Of a stretch of 64,000 bases of DNA, positions 46,001 to 57,300 are shown piece by piece. Numbering within the stretch: the stretch's first letter is position 1; each line of letters starts with the position of its first letter. The translations under genes were made by a program, and so were the position numbers. Source of the stretch: Micractinium sp. NFX-FRZ (lineage: Eukaryota; Chlorophyta; Trebouxiophyceae; Chlorellales; Chlorellaceae); NCBI GenBank assembly GCA_029339195.1, contig JAPTJF010000134.1:1-64000 (forward strand), given 5' to 3'. The notes under the pieces are model-generated. The model did no database searches, was not told the origin of the DNA, and saw only the letters and a list, made by a program, of their open reading frames with translations.

Positions 46001-47324
46001 AAAAGTGCATAGCCGTTGCTGGAATGCAGCTGCCTTCTGCCCTTGCACCCCACTCACGGATGGATTCAGCTCTCCCCTCCTCGTCCCTGCACCCCTCCTT
46101 TCCCCCTCCTTCCACAACACAGGTTTGTGACCTTTGACGGCATTGCCAAGGCGTGCGCCGCCGCCATGGGCGCCCCCGAGCCCGAGCTGGTGCACTTCAA
46201 CCCCAAGGACTTTGACTTTGGCAAGGCAAAGGTGGGCACACCAGCTAAGAGTCGCTCATAATGTGTTGCTTCAATTTTGGGGAGGCTGCGTGGTGTTTAG
46301 GTTGCCGTGCAGTGGTGGCGGGGGTTGATGAGCTGCTGCCGCTGCTGGGGGCGGCCGCGTCATCATTGTGCGCAAACCGTCCACTCAGTATGGCAAACAC
46401 ACGCGGGTATTGGCACCCCTGCCGCCAAGCCTGCTCACCCGGCGTGCTGCTCTCCCCCACGTCTTTGCTCTGACGCCCATTCATGGGTCCCCCTGGCGCG
46501 CAGGCCTTCCCCATGCGCGACCAGCACTTCTTTGCCTCCGTTGACAAGGTGCGCCACAGCCTGTTGTGTTGTGTGCCGTCTGCCTGCAGGGGACCTGCTC
46601 CCACGGTCTCCTGCTGGTTGGGCACCACAGTCGGGTGTCTTTTGCTGCGCTGCCGCGGTGCACGTGCTTTCCATGTTGTCATGCCTCGCACCCAACCAGC
46701 CTCCCGCCCGGGTTTCTCTGTCAAGTTCAAACCAAGGGCAATGGCAGTGTGCAGTCAGCTCCAGGCAATGTGCAGTCAGCTCCAGAGTGTGGCCTGCTGG
46801 CCCCTTATCCCCCAGCGTCCCACCCCACCCTGCCCCTCCTCCCCTCTACCGCCTGCCCCACCCCTGCAGGCCATGGCCGACCTGGACTGGACCCCCGAGT
46901 TTGGCCTGCTGGATGGCCTGCGTGACTCTTACGAGAAGGACTTTGGGCGGGGCACCTTCCGCAAGGCCGCCGACTTCACCACTGGTGAGCCACCATATGC
47001 TTGGTGCACGAGGTGGATTGATCTCTTCACTTGTGGGCTGCGCCATGAAGTAGAGGGCGGGCACTTTGTGGGTGCTTGCAAGCACCCACGCACGCTGTGT
47101 GGGTGCTTGCAAGCACCCACGTCTCTTCACTTGTGGGCTGCGCCATGAAGTAGAGGGCGGGCACTTTGTGGGTGCTTGCAAGCACCCACGCACTGTACCG
47201 CCCCCCTGTGCCCCTGCCTGCGCACGCTCCCCGGCTCAACTGTACATTTCTCGCTCCTGCCTGCTCCGCCTTCCCTGCAGATGACATGATTCTGGAGCGG
47301 ATCAAGGGCAAGGCTTACGCATGA
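43050..47324 (+). CDS. CSP41B: Chloroplast stem-loop binding protein CSP41b (404 aa)
   Basis: Thirteen exons: 43050-43190, 43334-43442, 43643-43759, 43981-44082, 44366-44532, 45032-45107, 45318-45343, 45559-45621, 45887-45987, 46123-46231, 46504-46548, 46870-46984, 47281-47324. The first about 65 residues (MAARCSTALQASASAVQAPR...) are a plastid transit peptide. The rest is an SDR-like fold with the dinucleotide-binding start VLMLGGTRFIG. CSP41b hallmarks are YIYGPLNYNPVEEWFFHR, SRQVYNVAGERFVTFDG, AFPMRDQHFFASVDKA and DFGRGTFRKAADFTTDDMIL. CSP41b binds plastid RNA and ribosomes and stabilises transcripts. Exon 5's end and donor are tandemly repeated in intron 5, and a relic of exon 5 lies in intron 4. 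The gene diverges from the MBB1-like gene. Confidence 0.95.
44277..44340 (+). pseudogene. Relic of CSP41b exon 5 in the preceding intron
   Basis: The segment reads AEECELVLGMVGPVQQHI, against AEECELVLDAVGPVQQYI in true exon 5 (44366-44532). It lies about 110 bases upstream and lacks a usable acceptor in phase. Confidence 0.85.
44497..44830 (+). repeat. Tandem copies of CSP41b exon 5 end plus splice donor (four copies)
   Basis: The block DDVDFKSRHK followed by GTGGG occurs with AAG/GT borders at 44532 (true), 44622, 44714 and, mutated, 44829, giving spacings of 90, 92 and 115 bases. The intervening intronic bases are duplicated as well. Use of the second donor would add 30 codons in frame; the third and fourth break the frame. 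Confidence 0.9.
47022..47192 (+). repeat. 100-bp tandem repeat with three 22-bp perfect palindromes
   Basis: In the last intron of CSP41b a segment starting TCTCTTCACTTGTGGGC is repeated at an exact 100-base offset (47022 and 47122). GTGGGTGC-TTGCAA-GCACCCAC, a perfect 22-bp palindrome, occurs at 47068-47089, 47099-47120 and 47168-47189. Confidence 0.92.
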
Positions 47325-48188
47325 GCAGCCAACCCTCCGCGCCCTGAGGCAGCAGCACCAGGAGAGCAGCAGCTCCGCCGCTCCGGCACAGCCTGAGGCG
47401 GCAACCGCGCGCCGTCTGCCTGCCTGCCTGCCTGCCTGACCAAGGAACGAGAAGAACACTTGGGGTGCGGGAGAGTGAGCAGATCTGTTTTCGGGCACCC
47501 CCGCTGCGTGCACTCTCCCCGCCTTTCCCCCCTGCCCCTGCCCACCCGATTCTTTCAGCCCTCAGATGTGTAGCCTGCAGCTGCCTCGCCCCCTTTGATT
47601 GGCTGGGCATGCCCACGCCACTGTCTTGATTCCATCTGCGGCTCCTACTCCAGCATTTCATCATCAACCCTCCCCTCCCCTCCAGCGCTCCACCGCCCTC
47701 CAGCCCGCTCCGCGAATTTTTCAGCTTTGTACGTCTGCACACTGTGAAAACCTGCACCGCACCGCTGCATGCCGATTGGAACCAGCAGGGACACTTGTCA
47801 CTTCAATCGAATCAGCTTGGGTCGACGAATACTGGGCGTGATTCCCTGGGGGGTCAGGTGGCACCAGCAGGCGCCTAGGTGTCGGCAGCTGTCGGCGGCA
47901 GCTGTCGCCCCAGCTCATTCGCTTTGCCCCGCTTGATTGGAGTCTCGATAGCACTGCTAGCCTTAATCCTCGATTTAAACCCCACGGCAGCTGCAAGGAG
48001 AGCACCTCTTTTCGCGCCAGGGCTCACTCCCAGCACAGCGGGCGGCGACCACACGTAGATTGAGCTAGCAACTCAGCGGACGATTCACAGAGATAGCACT
48101 CGAGCGGGTGAGTCCAGCGCTGAAACAAAGTCCGACCTGAGGCTCGGGGTGCGGAGGTGTTTCCTTCGAGGGCTCAGCCGTCAGGAAC
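47325..48188. other. Intergenic between CSP41b and the ARM/MYND gene
   Basis: This is 3' flank of CSP41b followed by the promoter side of the next plus-strand gene. It has a GCCT repeat run at about 47417-47440. No TGTAA close to the CSP41b stop and no coding sequence were found. Confidence 0.5.
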
Positions 48189-50360
48189 ATGATGCCGGAG
48201 GCAGCAATGCCCGGCCCCTCCAGCCTTCCCACCAACTCTGACGCCGGCCCCTGTGCCCTTCGCAACTCTGACGCCCGCCCCGCCCGCCTGCCCTTGCACA
48301 CGCTGGCAGGCAGCATGCAATACTGCTGTTGTCCCAGTCTGTGGCAGATCTGGCGCGCCGCGTGTCAGGGAGCATTGGCGGCACTCTTACTGCTAGTGGT
48401 GTCAAGCGGCGGGCTGCCGACCCTGCAGCAGGTGGCGCACTTTGGCCCGGCGGTCCGCTGGGCAGCGTCCGCACTGGTGCTGCGCATGCTCGTCTGTCTG
48501 GCAGCACCCCTGGCAGCTTGGGTCGGCACAGCCGTAGCATCAACCATGTATTCACAGCAACTGCAAAACGGCAGCAGAGCGGAGCAACAAGCAGCACTTT
48601 CTATGCTGGGAGTCCTTGCCGACCGCAAGCCGGAGAACGTCTCAGCGCTCTCAGCGGGGCTCGTGTATGGGAGCACCTGCAGCGTCGTGCGCCTGCTGCG
48701 CAGCAGCGACAGCGAGGGAGCACAGACGGCAGCTGCTGCTGCCCTTTTCGAATGGACCACTCGCGGCAAGAGCAAGAAAGCGGCCCTTGCAGCAGCCGGC
48801 GGCATTGCGCCACTGGTGCAGGCTGTGTGCCGCAGCAGCAGCTGCATGGACCTGCAAGAGCATGCTGCCTGTGCGCTCCACAACCTGTCTGTCGGTGACA
48901 CAGGCCGCGCTGAGGCCATTGCCACTGCTGGAGCGGTTCCCACCATGGTGCAGAATCTGAGCAGCACCAGCACACGCCTGCAGGAGGCAGCGGCCGGAGT
49001 GCTGGGCAACCTTGCAGCTGCCAGCCCCGGGCTTGTGCGCTTGGTGGTCTCATCTGGCAGCATCCCTGCGCTGGTGCAATGCCTGCAGAGCAGCGGGGAC
49101 GTGGCAGTGCAGGCAGCAGCAGCAACAGCGATCGATGCAATCTCCCACTACAGCCAGCATAAGAGGAATGCGGCATTTGCCGCTGCTGGGGCAATCCCCG
49201 CCCTGATGAAGCGCCTGAGCGGCAGCAGCGAGGCAGTGCAGCGGGCGGCAGCAAGCGCCATAAGCAGCCTAGCATGCAGCGACGACGAGGGCAGCCGCAG
49301 GAATAAGGCAGCGTTTGCAGCTGCTGGCGCCATCCCAACGCTGCTGCAGCGCATCAGCAGCGGCAGCGCTCCTGTGCAGGAGGCAGCCTGCCTGGCACTG
49401 TGCAGCCTTGCGCATGAAAGCTTGGACAACTGCGCAGCCATTCGCGCAGCCGGAGGTGTGCCCACCCTGCTGCAGCGCCTGCGCAGCACCGATGGCAGTG
49501 TGAGGGAGGCTGCTGCTATGGCCTTGGGCAACGTGGCCCGCGACCCGGCAGTGGCAGCTTCTGGGGCCATCCCTGCCCTCGCGCAGTACCTGCAGAGCAG
49601 CGGCGTCAGCGGGAAGGGTCAGGAGGCGGCAGCCACGGCACTGCTCAATATGGCCGTGGCCAGCCCCGCCTGTCATCAGGCCATCATCGCCGCTGGTGGA
49701 GACCGTGCCCTCAGCCAGCTCTTCTCCTCCAACGATAGCATTGAGACGCAGGCAGTGGCTGGCAAGGCACTGCGCGCCCTCGGCTTTTCCATCACTGTCA
49801 TCTACCCAGCAGCGCCAGGCAGGTGCGTGCCCACAGCAGTCTTGAGGCTGCTGCTCTGGACGCACTTTGTTGAGTCTTCTTACAACCCAATTAAGATGCG
49901 CTACCTCCCCTAGCCGTGTGTTTGCAACTCCTGAATGCAGGGGGTCGGAGGGCACCACTTGTGCCAGCAGCTCTGCCGCCACCGCCGCTGCTGCCGCTGC
50001 TGATGGGCGCTCGCAGCGTCGCAGCGGCAAGCGGTGCGCTGCCTGCGGCTCAGAGGCTGGCCCTGGGCAGACAATGAAGCGCTGCGCCGGCTGCCGCAAG
50101 GTGTGTTTGGGGTGCCGACAGCTGTGAATCAATGCACCGCAGTATGGGGCGTGGGGGAGCGGCAGCACAGGTTTGGCTGACGTAAGGCAATTGCCTTGCA
50201 AGTGACCATGTGCAGCCGACAGCCTCTGCCTCAGGCATCCTGCCCTGTGCACCTCCTCTCCAACGACCTGCAGGTCTCCTACTGCTCGGCAGAGTGCCAG
50301 AAGCGTCACTGGTCAAGCCACAAGCGGGAGTGCAAGAAGGCTGGCGTTGGCGCTGACTGA
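48189..50360 (+). CDS. ARM-repeat protein with C-terminal MYND zinc finger (626 aa)
   Basis: Three exons: 48189-49822 (very long for this window), 49941-50100, 50274-50360. Residues about 115-530 are armadillo repeats with the recurring pattern AAAGAIPALMKRLSGSSEAVQ...AASAISSLA. The last about 50 residues are a MYND finger: CAAC, then CAGC, YCSAEC and HWSSHKREC, giving CxxC-x11-CxxC plus CxxxC and HxxxC ligands. MYND and ARM both mediate protein-protein contacts. Two hydrophobic stretches (about residues 60-73 and 93-117) precede the repeats and may anchor it in a membrane. If splicing after 49822 fails, exon 1 continues to a stop at 49913, giving a form without MYND. A second in-frame Met (residue 43) is an alternative start. 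A TGTAA lies at 50671. Confidence 0.85.
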
Positions 50361-51322
50361 TGCGGCAGGGCGTCTGAGCTGCATCAGCAGCAGCAGCGGC
50401 AGAAGCCGCACAGCTGGTCGCTGCGCCACCACCACCCAGGAGGCGCTCTCCTTGGCCACGTCAAAACAATCAAGCAGTTCCCCTAATAATCTCACTGCGC
50501 TTCCAGTGCGCTTGTCTCCATCACTTCCTAGTCGCGCCTATTTCCTTGCCTTTCTCCTCGCCTGCCCCTCTGTCTGCCTGCCCACACCCCGGCCTGAAGA
50601 TGTTCGTGCACAGCAGCTGCGTAGGGTCACCTTCAACTGTGTGCTTGACTCATGCAAGGCGGGCCCAGGGTGTAAACTGCAATACAACTCCAGTGCACTA
50701 CGCCTGTCCATGGCAGTAGCCTTCTATGGCGTAGGAAGGAAGCAGCAGGGCAGCGGTGCAGGGCGGGGACCAGGTGGACTGCGGTGCAGCACGGCGAGTA
50801 GTGGGCAGCGGTGCTGCTCCAGGCTCGGAGGCAGTGAGGTGTATGGGAGTGGGTTATGTGGATGTGGTGCGAGGTGCAGTCGTTCCCGCCGTGCAGGCAA
50901 AAAATCACCCTACTGCCGCTGTATGCTGCTGCAGGCAGCATCATGCAGCTATGTTGCAACATGGTGCGTGCACACCCGGTATCAAGTTGTGCGAGGCCGG
51001 TTATGTCACTAACGCCATGCTCCTGCACCTGGATTGGGACCCTGCGAACAGCTGGCAAATGCCGCCCTGCGTGCTGCGTGCTGCGTTTGTAAGACGCCAG
51101 CGGTGAGAAGTGGTTCAGCTCATCCGTCACGTGCTTCTTCTATTTTTCGCTCCACATAGCTGCCACGAGCATACTCACAGTTCCGGGGCGCTTCAAGCTC
51201 TTCGAGCGCTCCGCCAGGTTTCGCCTCCTGCACGAGCGGCGCCGGGGCAGCAGCCCTGGCGCTTCTAAGGCGCCGGCAGGACCAACTTGGTTATAAACCT
51301 ACTGCACGAGGGCGTTGAATAC
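50361..51322. other. Intergenic with a possible unassigned short exon
   Basis: This is 3' flank of the ARM/MYND gene and promoter side of the FUSC/ALMT gene. Bases 51181-51296, after a CTCACAG, are open in two frames, one giving RFKLFERSARFRLLHERRRGSS before a stop. This could be an exon of an unrecognised gene or 5' UTR, but no partner exon could be fixed. Confidence 0.4.
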
Positions 51323-54300
51323 ATGTTGGCAGCACCTGCGGCAGCTGCCGCGCTGCCGCTGCCGCCTCCGGCGGGAGCACCTGCCGCCTGGCGGCGCATC
51401 TGGCGGTGGTGGCTGGCCTCGTTGTTCCAGCGAACATGGATGCGTTTGGCTGTGCAGGTGCGCCCGCGGCGCCACGTGCGGCTGATTACAAAGTTGTGTG
51501 CAATCTGCGCCGCCGCTTCTTTTTCTGGTCTCCTTTCGGCAGCTGTCCGCAACCCGTTCAATTTTGTCCCTGCAGGCGGGCGTGTGCACGCTGCTCATCA
51601 TGTGCATCTTCAGTGCCCCCGCTGTGTGGCGGCTGCACGAGCTGGACCCAATCCTGGCCAACCCTGTGCTGGTGCTGGTCATTGCCAACCTGGGCCTGCT
51701 CTTCACGGTGAGGCTTGATGGTGCAGCATCACGTGGGTAGACGGGCTGTGCAAGTGTTTGTGGGCCTGCTCTTCACAGACAGCTTGCCTGTGCATTGTGG
51801 GGGCGTTCAGGGGGAGCTGAGGGGAAGCTGGGTGCAGGTCTGCTTTGAAGGGAGCAGCGGCTGCTGGTTTCTGGCGACCTGGGGGCGCGCTCTTCACAGG
51901 GGAGATCTCTCTAGAGGGGGGCGGGTGGTCGAGGAGCTGGGGGGGGTGATAAAACCCAGTTACATCGTCGGTTGGCCCCCATGCAAGGCAGGCCAGACAG
52001 TTTGGTTCCGTTGCTAGTGATGAGCAGGGCCAGCGGCCAGCGGCGCTGCTGGGTGCTGCCCCATGTGTACGTCAATGTGTATGCGTGCGCGTCCCAGGCG
52101 CCCCCATGGCGCCTCCCACGACAACCCTTTCCCTGCGGCCCCGCTGCCCTGCAGGTTAACACGGGCCTGCCGGTGCTCAAGATTGGGTATGAAGCCGTGC
52201 TGGGCTCCATGACTGGCGGGGCTGCCACCTTTGGCATCATCTACCTTGCTTATGCCATCAATGGGGGCAGCAACGAGCCGACCGTGCTCAAGGTGAGTGC
52301 AATGCCATGCTGCGCGCCCAGGGGGGCAGCGGTGACGTGGCAGCAGGCTGGCTGGCGACAGCGGAAGGGCAAGGCTTGTGGGGGGTGGCTGGGCAAGCGG
52401 GCTTGGCCCGCGCTCGGGGGATGGCAGCAGGTGCAGCCGCCCTTCCTGCGCGGTCTGGCATCCCCTTTTGTGCCGGCTTTATTTCATGCATGTTAGCAGT
52501 ACGTTAGCATAAACGTCTGAACTTTACCCTCGGCTGTGATGGGAGGCGGTCCATTGCACGAGGGTGCATTCCCGGCTCTGAAAACATGTATCTGCCACCG
52601 CCGCTCCTCTCTCGTCTCCCCCCCCCCGCAGGCCGCCATGGTGCTCTTGTTTGGCAGCCTGGCGCTGATGGCGGCCACCGCCAGCCGCTTCCGCTGGCCG
52701 CAGCACGTCGCGCTTGCGGGCATCTTCTTCAACCTCACCCTGGCTGTGGGCTTGGCCGTTTCTTATTACCAGCACCACCAGTGAGTGGCGGCGCCACGCT
52801 GGTACATCCTGTGGAGTGCCTACGCGTGCCCGGCTGGCCGGGGCAGGCGGCAGAGCTGTGCTGCCACCCGCTGGCGTGCCTGCCCACGCACACCCCATCG
52901 CTGCTGCCGCCGTCTCCCTTTGCGGCGCACTCTACTCGCTCAGCGCTCCCCTGGATCCCGCTTCATGACTGCAGCCTCTGGCACTTTGTGCTCTACTGGT
53001 GGTGGTTCATTGGCCTGTCTGTCGTCTTCATGGTGGGAGTGGCCTCCCTCGTGCTGCCGCTACCAATAGGTGAGGCGGGGTGCTGTGGGTTGGCGGGTTG
53101 AGCTGCAGGTAACTGGGGCTTGCTGACGGGGCAGCCACAGATGGGGGCAAGAGGGGCTGGGGAGGTGCATGGCAGTGTGTGTACGGTTGTTTCAAGCGAA
53201 GAGAAGGCTGCAGCTTGGGGGCTCCCTGTTCAGGATGATGAGCGCCAGCGTCTCTGTGCCCCCACGCACCAGTACACTCCTCTCTGAAGGAAGCGAAGCA
53301 AGACTGCCGCAAGCACAGCACCCGGTCTGAGTCCGGCCCTGCTGCCCGCCCCGCAGGCTGGGTGGTGCGCAAGCAGCTGGCGCGCGCGCTGCGACAGGAG
53401 GGCGCGGTGCTCGAGGCGATCGTGCAGCTCACGACAACCGACGATGCCCACGTGCCAGAGCCGGTGGCAGCTACGAGGAAGCTGCACACAGCAGGCGGCG
53501 GCAGTTCGGCGGCAACGGCAGACAGCACGGCGAGCATCGAGGCGGGCGGCCAAGAGGCTGTCTCCGCCTCCGCAACAGCAGCGAGCAGCAGCGGCGGGGA
53601 GGAGGAAGAGCAGGGGAATGCACCGGCCTTGGAAGAAGATGAGCAGGACTTTCCAGACAGCAGCCAGCCCAATGCTGACGAGGCGCTGGCGTCCCGCCTG
53701 CGCGGCTGGTGGAGGCGCGTGCGTGGCGGCGGCGGCCGCGCTATCTCCCGCATCTCCTCCACCCTCTCCCTGCGGGCCGGCGCTGGCAGCCGGGGCAACT
53801 TGAAGGCAGCGACGGAAGCAATGGGCATCAGTTCGGACCTGTATGAGGCAGTGGAACCGATTTATGCGATGTCGGGGCCAACCTCAGTCAGCATCCAGGT
53901 GGGCACGCTGTGGCTGCCAGCATGGCATGCAGGTGGGCACGCTGTGGTTGCCAGTCAGCATCCAGGTGGCCAGGCTGCAGCGGAACACAGCACTGGGTTG
54001 GCAGCTTCGCCGGGGACGGGGGGAGCGAGCCGATAGTGGGTGTAGCCACAGGAGCTTGCAAGCTGGGCAACAGCAAGCTGAAGCACAGCATGCACAGCAG
54101 GGGGCATGCGTGCAGGCCCCGCTTGTGAGCCTGGGGCGCCGGCTGTGTGTCCCACCTACTCCCATCCCTCCTCGTCTTCTGCCCCCGTGCAGGCCGCCTG
54201 GGCGCACCTGCGCTTCAGCCATGTGGAGGTGGACGTGTACCGCCCCACCCACCGCCTGCCCGTGCTGCCCTTCCAGCGCATGGTGCTGCTGGCCCGCACC

Positions 54301-57300
54301 CTGCTGTCGGCGGCGATGATGATGCTGTACAGCGTGCAGACGGGGCGGGCGCGGCTGGGGGCCTCCAGGTGGGTGGGAAGGGTGGCAGGAGGGGAGGATA
54401 TCCAGGGGTGGGTAGCCCAGTAGCCAGCGGGTGAGCTTGCACCTCACCCGCGCCGCAATCGAGCCCACAACCGGCCACAGCACACTGCACAGTTGCAACT
54501 GGTAACAGACGTGTATGTGACCAGAGCGGTGTGCAGGCCAAGTGAGCCATGGGGCGTCCACACCTCCACTGGTTTCCTTGAGCCCAGCCCAAGGGCGCAA
54601 TCTGTTTCTTCTTCTGCTGCTGCTTTGGGACACTGGCCAGGGGTTGCCACTCGGTGGTCCATGATTCGGGCCAGCCTGTGCCTCACTGCGCCCACCTCCT
54701 GCCAACTGCCCCCCACCCCCGCAGGGAGCACGCTGCGCACCTGCAGCGCACGGCGGCCGAGGTGAAGCGGTGCTGCCAGTGCCTGGCGGGTGTGTTGCGC
54801 AACAATGCGCCGGCGGGGCCCGCCATCCACCAGCTGGCAAGGCTGGAGCAGGCTTTCCTGGAGCTGCAGCAGGCAGTGGGGGCGGCAGATAAGGGGGCGA
54901 CCAGCCCAGCGGCGCGCGCGGCCAGAGAGCAGGCGGCAGAGGCGGCAGAGGAGCTTGCTGCGGCAGAGGAGCGTGCTGCTGAGTCAGCGGAGCTGCATGG
55001 CAGCAGCGGCGGCGCCACGCTGGAGCCGGGGGCGGGCAGCTTCCGGCCGCAGCGGCAGCCGTCTGCTGCTGACGTGGCGGGCGCTGACCTGGCGGGTGCT
55101 GACGTGGCGCAGGACAGCCTGGCGCTGCACCTCTCCCTCTCCATGCTCTTCACCTGCTGCTCCAAGGTGAGAGTATAGCAGGCTGCACCGGAGGTTTTAC
55201 TCCCACGGTACACAACATGAATGTGTGGCGGGCCACAAGAGTGCGTGGCCTGTTTCCATTCCATCCTGCGTCGGCTCAACCGCTGGCTTTGCTCAACCGT
55301 TTCTGTGTGTGTTTCGTGCCCCCCTGGCTGCCCCACCTCGCCCCACCCCTGCAGGTGCGCAGCATGTACCTGCTGCTGCCTCAGCTGGTGGGGCGGGACC
55401 AGGAGGGGGTGGGGGAGGCGGTGGCGCTGCACTTTGCCACCGCCCACGCCTGGGAGGCGGTGCTACGTGCGCGGGTGAGTGCCAGCAAGACCGGCGCTTT
55501 GGTGCTGAGCAGCCGTACTCAGTTGAACTGGTGTGGCATACAGTGTAATGCCATGGCACAGAGTGGCACGCTGTGGCACGTGTGGCAGCACGGCATCAAC
55601 ATGCATGCCACAGTGCGGCGCGGCCAACCTGTGTGCCACACTTGGACACGCACACACCTGCGTGGCACGCACTCAGCAGCAGCTCGCGCGCCCTCTTCCT
55701 CTGCCCCCTCCATGCCCTCTGCACCCCCTCCTGCCTGCTGACTCTGCTCCCAACCCCCTCTTCATCCCTGGGCCCGCCTCAGATGCGTTTCGAGCCAGGG
55801 CCTTCCAGCCCTCAAGGTGCCAACGAGGTCTTCCGCCGCTCCCAGCTGCTGTGGGGCAGCCCCAGCGGCGGGCTGCGCAGCAGCCGCAGCTCAGCAGCAC
55901 TCGACAAGCTTAGCAGGCCTGAGGTGCAGGTGGGCTTTCATCAGCACACCCTTGCTGCTGCTGCTCGTGCTGCTTGTCAGGTTCCGACGTGCTTTGCTGC
56001 ATTGCATGCACTCGGCAAGCTCACTGGGACTGAGAGGCACTAGGTCGGGTGGGGTATGCGGGTGGGTGGCGCACTGCAATGGACAACCCTATCCTGTGTG
56101 CTAATAGCGCTCATTCTGGAAACAGCTGAAGCAACAAATCTGTCAACGCCCTTTCTGTGCAGGTGGCGGAGCCGGCGGCGACAGGGGAGCCGATTGGGCG
56201 GCTGGCGCGCGCGGTGGGGCGCATGCACGGAGGCTTTGCTGCCGCGGAGCGCTGGACGGGGTTCACACGGAACCAGCTGGCGCTTGGCCTGCAGGTGGGG
56301 TGCACTGCGGTGTGCTGTGGTGCACTGTGGTTGGGAGCCATGCCGCCCGGTTTGCTGGTCGGCTGTTGAGTGCATGCAGGGCGCGGGGTCTTGGCACTGG
56401 TCGGGGTGCCCGCTGCACTCCCCTTCATGCCTCGCACGCACACCCTCACTCCCTCAACTTTCCTTGCCCTCTCCTCATGCCTCACCGTGCCCTCCCACCG
56501 CACTCCCTCGGCCCCCTTCAAATTCTGGCACAGATGGCGGTGGCCTTTGTCGCCGTCATGTTCCTGGTCATCGTGCCCGCCGCCAACGCGGCGCTGGGGC
56601 ACCGCGCCGTATGGGCCGTCTTCATCATTGTGGTCGTGCATGAACCCCTGCTGGGTGAGAGACCTTTGGGGGGGTCGAGTAAACGGGATGTGCCAAGCTG
56701 ATGGATGTTGAGTCAGCGTGGTCCAGGTGTCGGCGTGTTTACCCGGATGTAAAGTGGCGGTGCACAAACCCCTGCTTGGCAAGTGATGTGATCAACTCAA
56801 CCCCATCTCCATTTGATGTTCTCACCCCGCCCATGGGCGACGGGGTGTGGAAGTGCAAGCCGCGCTGTGTTTCACTGCTCCGCACCCTCATGCGGCCTCT
56901 CCGGCCTTGCAGGCAGCTTGATCTGGAGGTGCGTGCTGCGCTGGCCCCATTTGCTTCCCACTCGTGGTGCCTGCCCTGCCCTGCCCCGCTCTACCCCGGC
57001 CTCCCCCCCATGCAGGCAGCGTGATCTGGAAGTGCGTGCTGCGCTTTGGCGGCACCGTCGTGGCGGGCCTGCTGGGCCTGGGCGCGCTATACTTCACCGT
57101 CCTCTGCAACGGACTGTCTTTCGAAAACAACCCCCCCAAGGTGAGGTGCTTTGTGGAGGGCGCGGCACTGGGCAGGCCCACACAGTGCTGTGTAGAGAGG
57201 CTTGCTGCTGAAGGCATGCACATGACACGCAGCGGGCAGCATGCGCATGCCCCTGCCATGTGGCAAGCCCTGCCCACTTACCAGCCCATCCTTCCTCCCC

